Source of the DNA: Methylobacter sp. BlB1
GTDB taxonomy: Bacteria; Pseudomonadota; Gammaproteobacteria; Methylococcales; Methylomonadaceae
Reading direction: 5' to 3'
Assembly: GCF_015476545.1 (NCBI RefSeq)
Contig: NZ_JADMKV010000038.1
Coordinates: forward strand, 1-43,073
DNA: 43,073 nucleotides
Positions 16,220 to 26,705 of this stretch are shown here, in pieces (positions within the stretch are counted from its first letter, which is position 1; each line of letters starts with the position of its first letter). The notes under the pieces were generated by a model. The model made no database searches, was not told where the DNA came from, and worked only from the letters and a program-made list of their open reading frames with translations. Both the position numbers and the translations under genes were made by a program.

Positions 16220-17023
16220 TTAAAATGAATATTGAAAGCCTGCAGTTGCCTGAACATCAGGCGATTCATCGCCGAATCCGGCCCCGAGCCCGCCGGTCAG
16301 CACCATTAACGGGGTAATCTGCCGGCGGAGGCCCAGCTCCACAAGGTTCGATTCCTCATGCTTTTTTCGTTCCTCCCGACGCACCAGATCGACGATCATG
16401 ATCGTATCCGTGCCTATCCGGAAACTGTAGCCTAAAACCGCTTGGTAATAATTCTCCCGCTCATCGTCCAGCCGGCCGCTGTTGTGATTCCAGGCGATAT
16501 TGAAATGCAGGACGTTCCACCAGTCGCCTCTGACCAGCATTTTGGACGCGATGAACTTCAAGGTCGTGTCAGCGCCATTGCTGTTCTTGCCGGAGGGGAT
16601 GTCCACCCGGGCCGATACGGCAAAGGCCGGCATAGTCAGTGTTTCTATATTGAAGTTATACAGCGCTCCGAGACGGACATTGCCGCTGCCGGTCCGGTCA
16701 GCATCCCCCAATAGGAAAGGGGCCTCCACTTCCAGCTGCCAATTGCGGGCAAAGCCGTATTCCAGACGTGGCGCCAGGACAAAGCGATCCTTGTTGTCAT
16801 CGGTATGCTCATAGCGGAACAGGCCTTGAATTTCCCGATTCAGATAGGCCGTGGCGTAAGCATCGACCACCTGGGTGGGCAGCCCTTCTTCTAGATTGGT
16901 ATGGTCGGCTGCTTGGGCGGGAGGCAGTATTGATATCGCCAGCAGCCCGCCAACGAGCACCTGAAAAATCTTCTCCAGCCAATTGCTGCGTTTCGGAGTT
17001 CGCTGTCTTTTTTTTCGATTCAT
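16220..17023 (-). CDS. outer-membrane beta-barrel-like protein
   Basis: 267 residues from the ATG at 17023 (MNRKKRQRTPKRSNWLEK), chosen because GAGG lies 9 bases upstream. The signal region has a long basic n-segment and ends PPAQA-A. The mature part is a series of amphipathic strands alternating aromatic and polar residues (WQLEVEAPFLLGD; GNVRLGALYNFN; FAVSARVDIPSG) and ends in TAGFQYSF with a C-terminal Phe, the signature of an outer-membrane barrel. It resembles MetA/phenol-degradation-type and other putative transport barrels. It lies 30 bases after the Met-rich protein gene, so the two are probably an operon. A role in metal passage or sensing is inferred. Confidence 0.72.
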   Translation of the reverse strand: MNRKKRQRTPKRSNWLEKIFQVLVGGLLAISILPPAQAADHTNLEEGLPTQVVDAYATAYLNREIQGLFRYEHTDDNKDRFVLAPRLEYGFARNWQLEVEAPFLLGDADRTGSGNVRLGALYNFNIETLTMPAFAVSARVDIPSGKNSNGADTTLKFIASKMLVRGDWWNVLHFNIAWNHNSGRLDDERENYYQAVLGYSFRIGTDTIMIVDLVRREERKKHEESNLVELGLRRQITPLMVLTGGLGAGFGDESPDVQATAGFQYSF

Positions 17024-17053
17024 TGCAGATATCCTCATCCAGTCAATTCATGG

Positions 17054-18409
17054 CTAGGGCTTCTTTAGCGCCTGGGGAATGGACGGCTCCAACGCCATCG
17101 CCATAGGCTCCATGTCCGGCATATCGGCATATTTCTTCTGCCAGCTCCGCAGCATGGTTTCGATCATTTTGGTCGGTGTGGCTCCCGGCTCCATGGCTTC
17201 GGGCATCATTTTCATGGCCGGCATGATGGCCTTGAGGGCATCCATTAACGAGCCCTGCTTTTCGCCCGGTTGCATGCCGGGCGTCAGTTTCAGGCGGAAC
17301 TGCGCCATCATCTGCTGCTTCATGCCAGGCTTGACCCCTTCCGGCATCATGGCGGGCATCATTTCCTCCAGCATCTCCTTCATGATCCTGTTCATGTCAC
17401 CCTCCGTGCCTTTCATCCAGTCATAGTAAACGCGGATGTCCAGGTCTGGGTGGGGCAGACTGAATTTCCGGACCAGCTTTTCGTCGCCGGGCTGGTAGCT
17501 CATGGCTTTGATGACCCGGTACAGCTCTTTTTGCTTTTGCTCCAGATTCCAGCCTTCGTAGGCCAGAATGTCATAAGCGATGCCATGGAGCATGTGCAGG
17601 TTGTCAAAAATATTGGCCGATTCGGGGCTCAGGCGGGAGTAGCGGGGCATGACCTCGCGAGACAGCAGCATTCTCTGGGGACGGTCTTTGAGTATCTCCC
17701 TTTCCATCGTGGCATTGGTCTGCTCGACCATTGTTTCCTGCTCCCGGTCATTGCCGCCGGTCATCATGGCTTCATAGATAGCCGGATGCCACCAGTGCGC
17801 CACGTAGAAAAAGTTGTTCGACTGGGGGTAGTAATTGCGGAAATAGGTAAAGTAAGGCTTCATCATGACCCCGGCCCTGCGCATGGTGACATCCAAGGGC
17901 GCAGGACTCCTGGGAATATCCAGCTGGGTCAGATAATAGTGCACGGACCGGTCGGTCCATTGTTTCTTGTCCTGCCAGGGGATGCTCTGGTCGGACAGGA
18001 TGTCGTAGGTCTGCTCGTGATGCATATGCGTCCAGTCGATGGCCCGGTAAAGCTGCCAGGCGACCCGGGCGATATAAGGGCCGTAATAGGCCATGGTCGG
18101 CTCGGTCCTGGGCGGATTGAAGAGCATGTGCACGAATTCGGCGTCGGATTCCCGGTCTGTCTCTTCATGGTGGCTTAAAGGGGTCAATTGTAGGATATCG
18201 TGCTGTTTGGCATGGGCAAAATGGATCGCGGCGGAGTAGCGGAAAGACCGGTTATGGCGATCAAAAAATTCTATGTTGTAAGGCCCCCGCAGAAAGGAGA
18301 CCTCATTGCGCTGTTCCCAAGCCATCGCTGACGGCCCGGCTAGAAAAAGCAGGCTCAGGCCAAGGACTGTCACGAGGGGCCGCTTGTCCGACCGAGGGTA
18401 GGGTGCCAT
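17054..18409 (-). CDS. unusual exported Met-rich protein, candidate copper binder
   Basis: A 451-residue exported protein with no recognised family. AGGAGG precedes the ATG. The signal peptide (about 1-30) ends GPSAMA-W. The N-terminal domain (about 31-330) is rich in His, Tyr and Trp, with clusters such as WTHMHHEQ (126-133) and FFYVAHWWHPA. From 339 to 438 there are 23 Met in 100 residues, in MMP, MPAM and MPDMEPMAM motifs like those of periplasmic Cu(I) carriers. It is encoded downstream of the HD-GYP/Cu-ATPase fusion, past a terminator-like hairpin, and just upstream of the beta-barrel gene. Inference: a periplasmic copper-binding partner or copper store. Confidence 0.75.
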   Translation of the reverse strand: MAPYPRSDKRPLVTVLGLSLLFLAGPSAMAWEQRNEVSFLRGPYNIEFFDRHNRSFRYSAAIHFAHAKQHDILQLTPLSHHEETDRESDAEFVHMLFNPPRTEPTMAYYGPYIARVAWQLYRAIDWTHMHHEQTYDILSDQSIPWQDKKQWTDRSVHYYLTQLDIPRSPAPLDVTMRRAGVMMKPYFTYFRNYYPQSNNFFYVAHWWHPAIYEAMMTGGNDREQETMVEQTNATMEREILKDRPQRMLLSREVMPRYSRLSPESANIFDNLHMLHGIAYDILAYEGWNLEQKQKELYRVIKAMSYQPGDEKLVRKFSLPHPDLDIRVYYDWMKGTEGDMNRIMKEMLEEMMPAMMPEGVKPGMKQQMMAQFRLKLTPGMQPGEKQGSLMDALKAIMPAMKMMPEAMEPGATPTKMIETMLRSWQKKYADMPDMEPMAMALEPSIPQALKKP

Positions 18410-18575
18410 AAATCCTCCTGATAAAAAGCCGCTAAAGCCTCAAACACTGAAGCAATACAGATGCAGACGAAGCGTGGTAAATAAGATGTACAGATTATTT
18501 TGAGTAAAAAACAGCTGTATTTATAGGATGAATCTCAGCTTGAATAGAAGTTTTTTAAGCAAAAATTGAGAAACG

Positions 18576-18603
18576 CAGGGAATAAGCCTCTGATTATTCC
18601 CTG
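18576..18603 (-). terminator. terminator of the large efflux operon
   Basis: CAGGGAATAA and TTATTCCCTG form a perfect 10-bp stem with an 8-base loop, 63 bases beyond the last stop codon of the seven-gene operon. On the minus strand the stem is followed, after nine bases, by a short T-run (ATTTTT). Confidence 0.65.
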
Positions 18604-18666
18604 CCTTACGCCGCAGTCATTTATCCAACGACACCTCACGCATAGCACAGCTCCTTATTAGGCGAC

Positions 18667-21600
18667 TCATAAACGAGCCCATTTAAGCCGCAGCGCATTG
18701 GCGATCACCGATACCGAGCTAAAGCTCATCGCTGCCGCCGCAATAATGGGCGACAGCAGCAGGCCCAATGCCGGATACAACACGCCGGCGGCGATGGGCA
18801 CTCCCAAGCTGTTGTAGATGAAAGCAAAGAAGAGGTTCTGGCGGATATTGCGCATAGTAGCCCGACTGAGCCGGATCACCCGCACAATGCCGCGCAGATC
18901 GCCTTTCACCAGCGTTATGCCTGCGCTTTCCATGGCCACGTCGGTGCCCGTGCCCATGGCGATGCCCACATGCGCCTGCGCCAAAGCCGGTGCATCGTTA
19001 ATGCCATCACCCGCCATAGCAACCTTGCGCCCTTCAGCTTGCAGTCGCTTGACCATCGCCGCCTTCTGGTCGGGCAGCACGTCCGCTTCGACCCGATCGA
19101 TGCCGAGCCGACGCGCTACCGCCTGCGCAGTAATCCGGTTATCCCCGGTCAGCATGACGATATGCACGCCTTCCTTGTGCAAAGCGGCGATAGCTTCCGA
19201 CGTGGAAGCCTTGATCGGATCGGCCACCCCCAGCAGGCCCGCTTCCCGGCCGTCTATGGCCACCCACATGATCGTCTGGCCTTCCTGGCGCAGCCTGTCC
19301 GCCGTCTCAGCCAAACTGCCCATTGGAATGCCCAAGTCGGCCATCAGCAACGCAGTGCCTAGCGCGACCGAGTGGCCCTCCACTTGGCCGGTTACGCCCC
19401 GTCCCGTCAGGGATTGGAATTCCTCCACGGCTACAGGCTGAATGCCGCGCTGCTGCGCACCCTGAACGATCGCTGCGGCCAAGGGGTGTTCGCTGCCGCG
19501 TTCCAAGCTTGAAGCGAAACGCAATAATTCTCGTTCATCTGTCTCTTTAGCCGGCACCACGGAGACCAGTTGCGGCTTGCCCTCGGTCAGCGTGCCGGTT
19601 TTGTCCACCACCAGGGTATCGATTTTTTCTAGGATCTCCAACGCTTCAGCATGCTTGATCAAGACACCCGCCAGAGCCCCTTGTCCGGTGCCTACCATGA
19701 TGGACATGGGCGTCGCCAGACCTAAGGCACAGGGGCAGGCGATAATGAGCACGGCCACGGCGTTGATAATGCCGTGAGACAGGCGAGGCTCCGGTCCCCA
19801 GACAAACCAGATGATGAACGTGGCAATGGCAATAGCCACGACCGTTGGCACAAAATAGCCTGAAACGGTATCGGCCAGTTTCTGAATAGGTGCACGGCTG
19901 CGCTGTGCCTCGCCGACCATATGGACGATTTGCGCCAGCAAGGTATCGGCCCCTACCCGCTCGGCACGCAGCAATAAGGTACCGGTCCCGTTCACGGTGG
20001 CGCCGATCAGCCGACTGCCAGCCCCTTTTTCTACAGGGATGGGTTCACCGGTCACCATCGATTCGTCGACCGCGCTCGCACCCTCAAGCACGATGCCATC
20101 GACCGGCACTTTCTCGCCGGGGCGCACCCGCAGCACATCGCCCGGCTGCACCTGTTCCAAAGGCACATCGCGCTCACTGCCGTCTTTCCTCACAAGACAC
20201 GCAGTCTTCGGCGCAAGCCCCAGCAGCATTTTAATCGCCGCTCCCGTGCGGCTACGGGCACGCAGTTCCAGAACCTGTCCTAACAGCACCAACGTGGTGA
20301 TGACGGCAGCCGCTTCAAAATAAACCGGCACCCAGCCGCCCATGGTATGCAAGCTGGCCGGAAACAGATTGGGCCAGACCGTGGCCACCAGACTGTAGAG
20401 CCAGGCAACGCCGATGCCCAAGGCGATCAATGTAAACATGTTGAGGCTGCGATTGACCAAGGAAGCCCAGCCGCGCACGAAAAACGGCCAACCGCCCCAG
20501 AGCACCACCGGCGTAGCCAGCGCCAATTGCAGCCATTGCAGCTTGCGCGCATCCAGAAAGCCAGGCAGGGCGGCCGGATATAGGTCATGCCCCATGGCCA
20601 GCATGAACAATGGGATGGTTAATGCGGCACTGATCCAGAAGCGTCGCGACATATCTCTGAGTTCGTGATCTTCGGTTTCCACTTCAGCGGTTCGCGGTTC
20701 CAGGGCCATGCCGCAAAGCGGGCAGTTCCCCGGTTCATTGCGCACAATCTCAGGGTGCATCGGACAGACATATTGGGTTCGCGCTTCAGGGCTTGGCTGG
20801 GCTATTGGCTCTAAAGCCATGCCGCATTGGGGACAACTGCCCGGCTGCGACTGACGGATCTCCGGATGCATCGGGCAGGTATATACCGGCGCTGGGGTAC
20901 TCGGTTGAGTTTTTGTAGCCATTTGCAAGTGCTCCAATAGAGTAAACAAAGGGTGGCGTGTCTTTTCCTCGGCGCCAGCAGCGCTGGCCAGGAAATAATA
21001 AGCGATGCGGTGTTGCAGCATGGCTTCCATCTGGTGCGCTTCAATGCAACATAGCTCCTGATACAGTGAGGGGGCAATCGTTGCAAAGACTTTCACCAGT
21101 TGCGGATCGAAGTGGCTGCCGCTGTCTCGCTCGAGCATGGTGATGGCATCGAACACCGGCCATGGCTCCTTGTAGGGGCGTTTCGTTGTCAGGGCATCGA
21201 AGACATCGGCGATGGCAAATATCCGCGCATTCAAAGGGATGGCCTCGCCTTGTAGCCCCAGCGGATAACCGCTGCCGTCGTATCGCTCATGGTGAGATTC
21301 AACCACATCCCGCGCACCGCTCAACCAACTCGATTGGCTTAAAATATCCGCGCCCAGCGGCACATGGGTTTTCATGACCTCGAATTCTTCCGGTGTCAGC
21401 TTGCCCGGTTTGAGCAGGATGGGATCACGGATGCCGATCTTGCCGACATCGTGCAAAAAGCTGCCTGCGATCAGGTCGTGAATTTTCGCTCGGGAGAGTC
21501 CGATCGTCTCACCCAGCCGCAGCGCATAAAACGTTACCCGGTAGTTATGACTGTTGGTATCGGAGTCGCGCTCGGCGATCGCACAACCGAGCACGTTCAT

Positions 21601-22314
21601 CAGCTCCAGGTTGCCTTTCAGCAGATCGCCGGACAACTTGATCATCCCCCGGCTGAGCGTCAGCAGGATCGGATACATCAGGAGCGTCGTAAACGTAATG
21701 CCGAGCGTGACAAACACCAGCCTGCGAGTCAGGTCTTCCTTGATCGAATTCAACGTCTCGCGATCAACCTGATAGATGCCTTCGAAATAACCGGTCAGCG
21801 CATCCTGGGCATCATGCAGCGGAATCAGGATGACCAGCAGCAGTTCGCCTCGGACATAATGAAACTCGTGAAAAGACTCACTCGCCGCCTTTGGAAACCC
21901 ATGGCGATAGCGATCGATGTCTTGTTCGGCAAGCTCCTGTCCCGATCGAACGATTTCCAGCCTGAGTTGCTGATTGCGGTCATACAGCTCAACGACCAGG
22001 AAATGCTGGTTGACCAGTTGCTGCGCCAAGTCCGTCAGATGTCGGTAGGCCGTGGCGTCGAGCCGTTCCAGGTTGTGGGCGGATGTCCCGCTGAATGTCG
22101 CGGATTCTCTGAGTGCGAGGTCGTGGACGGACTGCTGGATGCGATCAAGCTCCAGCCATAAGAAGATGCCGCCGAGTGCCACGCTGAGGAATAGCCATCC
22201 CAGAAACAGCCGGATCAGGATTTTCCGATGGATGAACCGGCTCGTGGCCAGCACGGCTCCCGAATCCGCCCTGACGTCATCGCCCTTCCTCGTCGTTGCC
22301 TCCGAACCGTTCAT
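18667..22314 (-). CDS. HD-GYP / heavy-metal-binding / Cu+ P1B-type ATPase fusion
   Basis: A single 1215-codon frame. Order: TM1 (about 31-55); periplasmic sensor-like region (56-195); TM2 (about 198-220); a cytoplasmic HD-GYP domain (240-440) with HD at 288-289, TH at 316-317, [11 protein letters not shown] at 341-351 and IADVFDALT, so all expected metal ligands and the GYP signature are present; then two Cys-rich motifs CPMHPEI...PGxCPxCGM (480-499 and 517-536). A complete P1B ATPase follows: TGE (755-757), CPC (860-862), DKTGT (904-908), HP (943-944), GDGIND (1102-1107), YN (1167-1168) and MxxSS (1196-1200), the Cu+ signature. Its ATG overlaps the cusA stop (ATGA). HD-GYP domains hydrolyse cyclic di-GMP; P1B-1 ATPases export Cu+/Ag+. 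The fusion is very unusual; coupling is inferred. Confidence 0.93.
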   Translation of the reverse strand: MNGSEATTRKGDDVRADSGAVLATSRFIHRKILIRLFLGWLFLSVALGGIFLWLELDRIQQSVHDLALRESATFSGTSAHNLERLDATAYRHLTDLAQQLVNQHFLVVELYDRNQQLRLEIVRSGQELAEQDIDRYRHGFPKAASESFHEFHYVRGELLLVILIPLHDAQDALTGYFEGIYQVDRETLNSIKEDLTRRLVFVTLGITFTTLLMYPILLTLSRGMIKLSGDLLKGNLELMNVLGCAIAERDSDTNSHNYRVTFYALRLGETIGLSRAKIHDLIAGSFLHDVGKIGIRDPILLKPGKLTPEEFEVMKTHVPLGADILSQSSWLSGARDVVESHHERYDGSGYPLGLQGEAIPLNARIFAIADVFDALTTKRPYKEPWPVFDAITMLERDSGSHFDPQLVKVFATIAPSLYQELCCIEAHQMEAMLQHRIAYYFLASAAGAEEKTRHPLFTLLEHLQMATKTQPSTPAPVYTCPMHPEIRQSQPGSCPQCGMALEPIAQPSPEARTQYVCPMHPEIVRNEPGNCPLCGMALEPRTAEVETEDHELRDMSRRFWISAALTIPLFMLAMGHDLYPAALPGFLDARKLQWLQLALATPVVLWGGWPFFVRGWASLVNRSLNMFTLIALGIGVAWLYSLVATVWPNLFPASLHTMGGWVPVYFEAAAVITTLVLLGQVLELRARSRTGAAIKMLLGLAPKTACLVRKDGSERDVPLEQVQPGDVLRVRPGEKVPVDGIVLEGASAVDESMVTGEPIPVEKGAGSRLIGATVNGTGTLLLRAERVGADTLLAQIVHMVGEAQRSRAPIQKLADTVSGYFVPTVVAIAIATFIIWFVWGPEPRLSHGIINAVAVLIIACPCALGLATPMSIMVGTGQGALAGVLIKHAEALEILEKIDTLVVDKTGTLTEGKPQLVSVVPAKETDERELLRFASSLERGSEHPLAAAIVQGAQQRGIQPVAVEEFQSLTGRGVTGQVEGHSVALGTALLMADLGIPMGSLAETADRLRQEGQTIMWVAIDGREAGLLGVADPIKASTSEAIAALHKEGVHIVMLTGDNRITAQAVARRLGIDRVEADVLPDQKAAMVKRLQAEGRKVAMAGDGINDAPALAQAHVGIAMGTGTDVAMESAGITLVKGDLRGIVRVIRLSRATMRNIRQNLFFAFIYNSLGVPIAAGVLYPALGLLLSPIIAAAAMSFSSVSVIANALRLKWARL

Positions 22315-25300
22315 ACCGCCGACTTATCTGCCACAAATTTGATGTCCCTATGCCAGCGCCAAATCACGTAAATCGCCGGAATCACCAGCAGCGTCAGCAG
22401 CATGGCCGAACCGATCCCGCCGATCATCGGTGCCGCCAGGCGTTTCATCACGTCGGCGCCGGTGCCGGTGGCCCACATGACCGGGATGAGTCCCAGGATG
22501 TTGGCCAGCCCCGCCATGGCCATGGGGCGGATACGCTCGACCGCGCCTTGCTGCACGGTTTCCAACAGGTCTTGCAGGGTTCGAAGCTGCCCCGATTCTT
22601 TGCGCCGCTTGCAGGCTTCGTCCAAATAGGCGAGCATCACGGCACTGGTTTCGGCGGCCACTCCTGCCAGTGCAATCAAGCCCACCCACACTGCAATGCT
22701 CATGTTGTAGCCAAGTAAAGCCATGTACCAAAGTCCGCCCACCAGCGAAAGCGGCACACCGAGCATGACCATTAGCGTCTCGGCCACTGAACGGAAGGTC
22801 AAATAGAACAATACAAAAATGATGACCAGCGTCAGCGGCACAAAAATCTTGAGCCGCGCCTTGACCCGTTCCATGAACTCATATTGGCCGGACCAGGCGA
22901 TAGTATAGCCGGCCGGCAGCTCGATCTTGTCTTTCATGGCCTGCTTCAAGTCCTTCACGTAGCTGCCCACGTCGCGTCCGGCCATGTCCACATAGACATA
23001 GCCTGACAACATGCCGTCCTCGTCGCGGATCATCGAGGGACCGCTGACCATACGCAGTTCGGCGAGTTGGGCGATGGGCACTTGAGCACCACTGGGCGTG
23101 CTGACCGTCAGGCGACCCAGTTTATTGATGTTATCGCGCAGTTCGCGCAAATAACGCATATTGACGGGATAGCGCTCGCGTCCTTCGACAGTCGTAGTAA
23201 TGCTTTCGCCACCGATGCCGGATTCAATAATTCGGCTCACATCCATGACCGTGAAGCCGTAACGGGCGATTTCGTCGCGGTTGATGATGAAATCCAGGTA
23301 GTAGCCGCCGGAAACCCTCTCGGCATAAACGCTACGGGTACCTGGGACGTCCTTGGCAAACATTTCGATGGCCTTGCCGATGTCCTCGATCTTTTTCAAA
23401 TCCGGCCCGAAAATCTTGATGCCTACCGGTGTGCGCACGCCTGTGGTGAGCATATCCAAACGCGCCTTGATGGGCATGGTCCAGGCATTGGTCACGCCAG
23501 GAAATTGTAAAGCCCGGTCCATCTCTGCGATCAAATCTTCGTAACTCAAGCCTTCACGCCATTGCTCCTTGGGTTTAAGCTCCACCACGACTTCCATCAT
23601 GCTGAACGGCGCCGGATCGGTGGATGTGTCAGCGCGCCCGGCTTTACCGAACACGTGATCAACTTCGGGAAAGGACTTCAACTTTTGATCCATTTGCTGT
23701 AACAGTTTGCTCGCCTCTGTTACCGAAATGCCTGGCAGGGTGGTAGGCATGTAGAGGATAGTGCCTTCATACAGCGGCGGCATGAATTCCGTACCCATGC
23801 GCTGGAATGGCACAACCATGCTGGCCATCAGCAAGAGGGCGAGTACCACCATGCTGACCCGAAAACGCAGCGCCAGGGTCAGCAGCGGCGCATACATCCG
23901 CTGCAAAAACCGAGTGACCGGGTGGCGCTGTTCAGGGATGATGCGCCCACGGATGAGGAGCGGCAGCAGGGCCGGAATCAGCGTCACGGCCAGTATTGCG
24001 CTCATCGCGATAGATAGGTTCTTGGTCAACGCCAGCGGCGTGAACATGCGCCCTTCCTGGGCCTCCAGCGTGAACACCGGCATAAATGCGATGGCGATAA
24101 CCAGAAGAGAGGAAAAAATCGCGGGTCCTACTTCCTTGGCGGAACCGATGAGCACTTGATTGCGATCGCCATTCCCTCCATTGTCCTTCCATTCTTCCAG
24201 TCTTTTGTGGGCGTTGTCCACCATGATGATGGAGGCATCCACCATGTCACCTACAGCAACGATGATGCCGCCGATGGACATGATGTTCAAGCCGACGCTA
24301 AGAAAATACATCGGAATAAAGGCGATCAGGATGGCAAGCGGCAGAGTGATGATGGGAATCAAAGCGGACCGGATGTGGAGCAAGAAGCCGACGATGAGCA
24401 CGCTAACGACGATCAGTTCCTCGATCAGGTTTTCATTGGCGGTAGCGACGGACTCCCGGATCAAGTCGCTACGGTCGTAGACAGTGACAATCTTGATGCC
24501 CTTGGGCAAAGACGATTCGATCTCCTTGAACTTGGCTTTAACGCGACCGATCACTTCCAGCGCGTCTTCGCCGTAGCGCATGATCACCACGCCGCCCACC
24601 GCCTCGCCCCGGCCATTCAGCTCCGCCACACCTCGTCGCATGTCCGGCCCCAAACTCACCGAGGCCACGTCGCGCAGCAGGATCGGCGTGCCCTGGATGT
24701 TGACTCCCACAGCGACTTTTTCAATATCGGCAGTGGACTTGATGTAGCCGCGTCCCCGGATCATGTACTCGACACCGGAAAACTCGACCACCCGCCCCCC
24801 CACATCGAGATTGCTCATCCGTACTTTGTCGATGATCTCGTTCAGGTTAAGCTTATAAGCCAGCACCTTGGTGGGATCGAGATTGATTTGATACTGGCGA
24901 ACGAAGCCGCCGACACTGGCCACTTCGGCTACGCCATCCACGGCGCGCAGCCAGTAGCGCAGATACCAGTCCTGGAAGGAGCGCAACGAGGCTAAATCCT
25001 GCTGCCCGGATTCATCCACCAGGGCGTATTGGAACACCCAGCCCACCGCTGTGGCGTCCGGCCCCAATTGCGGCGCCACCCCTTCCGGCAGTTTGCCGGC
25101 CAACTGGTTGAGATATTCCAGCACGCGCGAGCGCGCCCAATAGATATCGGTACCGTCCTTGAACAGGACATAGACGTAGGAGTAACCGAAATCCGAAAAT
25201 CCCCGCACGACTGTCACATTGGGTGCGGACAGCAAGGCCGTGATGATGGGATAGGTGATCTGATCTTCCACCAGGTCCGGAGAGCGCCCCATCCACGGGG

Positions 25301-25451
25301 TATAGACGATCACCTGGGTGTCGGACAAATCCGGCAGCGCATCGATGGGGGTGTTTTTCATGGCCCACAAACCGCCAGTGGCCAAGCCAAAAACCAGCAG
25401 AAAGACGATGAAGCGATTTTTGGCGCAAAATTCAATTAGATTTTCGACCAT
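22311..25451 (-). CDS. cusA: CusA/CzcA-type heavy-metal RND pump
   Basis: A 1046-residue inner-membrane pump with the usual two sets of six TM helices and large periplasmic loops. It begins [21 protein letters not shown]. Its [17 protein letters not shown] motif is typical of the metal branch. Met residues lie in the same motifs as the E. coli CusA copper relay: [17 protein letters not shown] and LDMLTTG, which favours monovalent Cu+/Ag+ rather than Zn2+. It is driven by the proton gradient and works with the CusB-like and CusC-like proteins encoded upstream. It starts 9 bases after the cusB stop and overlaps the fusion ATPase start as ATGA. Confidence 0.95.
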   Translation of the reverse strand: MVENLIEFCAKNRFIVFLLVFGLATGGLWAMKNTPIDALPDLSDTQVIVYTPWMGRSPDLVEDQITYPIITALLSAPNVTVVRGFSDFGYSYVYVLFKDGTDIYWARSRVLEYLNQLAGKLPEGVAPQLGPDATAVGWVFQYALVDESGQQDLASLRSFQDWYLRYWLRAVDGVAEVASVGGFVRQYQINLDPTKVLAYKLNLNEIIDKVRMSNLDVGGRVVEFSGVEYMIRGRGYIKSTADIEKVAVGVNIQGTPILLRDVASVSLGPDMRRGVAELNGRGEAVGGVVIMRYGEDALEVIGRVKAKFKEIESSLPKGIKIVTVYDRSDLIRESVATANENLIEELIVVSVLIVGFLLHIRSALIPIITLPLAILIAFIPMYFLSVGLNIMSIGGIIVAVGDMVDASIIMVDNAHKRLEEWKDNGGNGDRNQVLIGSAKEVGPAIFSSLLVIAIAFMPVFTLEAQEGRMFTPLALTKNLSIAMSAILAVTLIPALLPLLIRGRIIPEQRHPVTRFLQRMYAPLLTLALRFRVSMVVLALLLMASMVVPFQRMGTEFMPPLYEGTILYMPTTLPGISVTEASKLLQQMDQKLKSFPEVDHVFGKAGRADTSTDPAPFSMMEVVVELKPKEQWREGLSYEDLIAEMDRALQFPGVTNAWTMPIKARLDMLTTGVRTPVGIKIFGPDLKKIEDIGKAIEMFAKDVPGTRSVYAERVSGGYYLDFIINRDEIARYGFTVMDVSRIIESGIGGESITTTVEGRERYPVNMRYLRELRDNINKLGRLTVSTPSGAQVPIAQLAELRMVSGPSMIRDEDGMLSGYVYVDMAGRDVGSYVKDLKQAMKDKIELPAGYTIAWSGQYEFMERVKARLKIFVPLTLVIIFVLFYLTFRSVAETLMVMLGVPLSLVGGLWYMALLGYNMSIAVWVGLIALAGVAAETSAVMLAYLDEACKRRKESGQLRTLQDLLETVQQGAVERIRPMAMAGLANILGLIPVMWATGTGADVMKRLAAPMIGGIGSAMLLTLLVIPAIYVIWRWHRDIKFVADKSAV

Positions 25452-25460
25452 GGCCCTACC

Positions 25461-26705
25461 TCAGTGTTTCATGCCCGGCATGCCGCCGACCGCCGATTTC
25501 AATTGGCTTTCGGAGTCGATCAGGAAATTCGCTGAGGTTACGACGTGCTCGCCTTCCTGAACACCTTCCAGGACTTCCACCCAGTCCCCGGCACGCACGC
25601 CTAGTTTGGCATTACGCCATTCGAGCCGGCCACCCCCGAGATGAATGAAAATGATCTGCCGTTCTCCGGATTCCAGGATCGCATCCTTAGGTACAGCCAG
25701 CCGCACGCCCAGCGGTATCTTGAGTTCCAGGTTGGTATACATGCCGGGTTTGAGTCGTTCCCCCGGATTATCCAGCTCGAAACGCACCTTGGCGGTACGG
25801 GTCTGCGGGTCGACGGTAGGATAGATAAAGCTGATGCGGGCTTTCAGTGAGACATCCGGTGCGTAAGACAGACTGACATTGGCGGTCTGGCCGGTCTCGA
25901 TGAGCGGCAGCTCGTATTCGTAGATGTCGCCGACAATCCAGATATGGGACAGGTTGGCGATCGTGTACAACTCGTCGCCCGGCTTGGTCTGCAAACCGGC
26001 CACGGCCGTCTTGGTGATGACCGTGCCGCTGAGGGGCGCATGGATGGGCAAGGTGGTCAGCACCTCGCCGGTGCGCTCCAGATCGTGAATATGGCTTTCG
26101 TGAATATCCCACAGCAACAGCCTGCGGCGTGACGCTGCCAACAGGGCTTTTGCACCGGCCGCCACTTCCGGGAACTCGCTCTGCCCCAACGTCCGGCTGC
26201 TGCGCAGCGCAATCAGGTATTCTTCCTGAGTGGCCACCAGCTCCGGACTGTAGAGCGTGAACAGGATTTGGCCTTTCCTGACATGCTCTCCCGTATAGTT
26301 GACGTACAGCCGGTCGATCCAGCCCTCCAGTTTGACGGTGACACGGGCAAGCTGGCGCTCATCGACTTCCACCCGGCCTACCGTGCGGATTGTCCGCTCC
26401 AGCAGGCGCTGTTCCGCCGGCTCGAACTTGACGCCAATGGATTGAAGTCGCTCCAGGCTGATGACCATGGAATTCTCGGGCGGCGCCAAAGCTTGGTTTT
26501 GAGCAGGGATGGCATGATCTTCTTGCATCGGTTGAGCTTCATCTCCCCTCTCATGACCCTGATGAGCTGGGGCTTCGGCACGCTCGGCAGGCGCTGGTGG
26601 TGAGACGATCGCCGGAGGCTGAGGCCGCAAGAAAAAAAACAAGGCCAGCGTCACCAGGGTACCCAGGACTATACCGATGAGCAGGTCGCGAAATCGTAAT
26701 CTCAT
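25461..26705 (-). CDS. cusB: CusB-type membrane-fusion (periplasmic adaptor) protein
   Basis: A 414-residue adaptor. TM/signal anchor at about 9-27 (LLIGIVLGTLVTLALFFFL). A His/Met/Glu-containing linker follows (HQGHERGDEAQPMQEDH). The lipoyl/barrel-sandwich and helical-hairpin regions are split around the TLYSPELVATQEEYLIAL hairpin; beta-barrel and membrane-proximal domains complete it. The C-terminus is GGMPGMKH, Met/His-rich. No separate CPMHP metal-binding domain is present, unlike some CusB relatives; such motifs occur instead in the ATPase fusion. It passes metal to CusA and bridges to the outer-membrane channel. Confidence 0.93.
   Translation of the reverse strand: MRLRFRDLLIGIVLGTLVTLALFFFLRPQPPAIVSPPAPAERAEAPAHQGHERGDEAQPMQEDHAIPAQNQALAPPENSMVISLERLQSIGVKFEPAEQRLLERTIRTVGRVEVDERQLARVTVKLEGWIDRLYVNYTGEHVRKGQILFTLYSPELVATQEEYLIALRSSRTLGQSEFPEVAAGAKALLAASRRRLLLWDIHESHIHDLERTGEVLTTLPIHAPLSGTVITKTAVAGLQTKPGDELYTIANLSHIWIVGDIYEYELPLIETGQTANVSLSYAPDVSLKARISFIYPTVDPQTRTAKVRFELDNPGERLKPGMYTNLELKIPLGVRLAVPKDAILESGERQIIFIHLGGGRLEWRNAKLGVRAGDWVEVLEGVQEGEHVVTSANFLIDSESQLKSAVGGMPGMKH

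Noticed and set aside
17270-18178. Plus-strand 302-codon frame opposite the Met-rich protein
   Set aside because: It is His/Val/Gly-rich because Met codons on the minus strand read as His on the other; the minus-strand gene has a signal peptide and a strong ribosome binding site.
21364-22161. Plus-strand open frame of 265 codons opposite the HD-GYP domain
   Set aside because: Shadow of the fusion gene; Gln/Arg-rich with no recognisable family.
24156-24995. Long plus-strand open frame opposite cusA
   Set aside because: Antisense shadow of a strongly conserved gene; His/Asp-rich composition mirrors the codon pattern of the opposite strand, with no ribosome binding site or domain.
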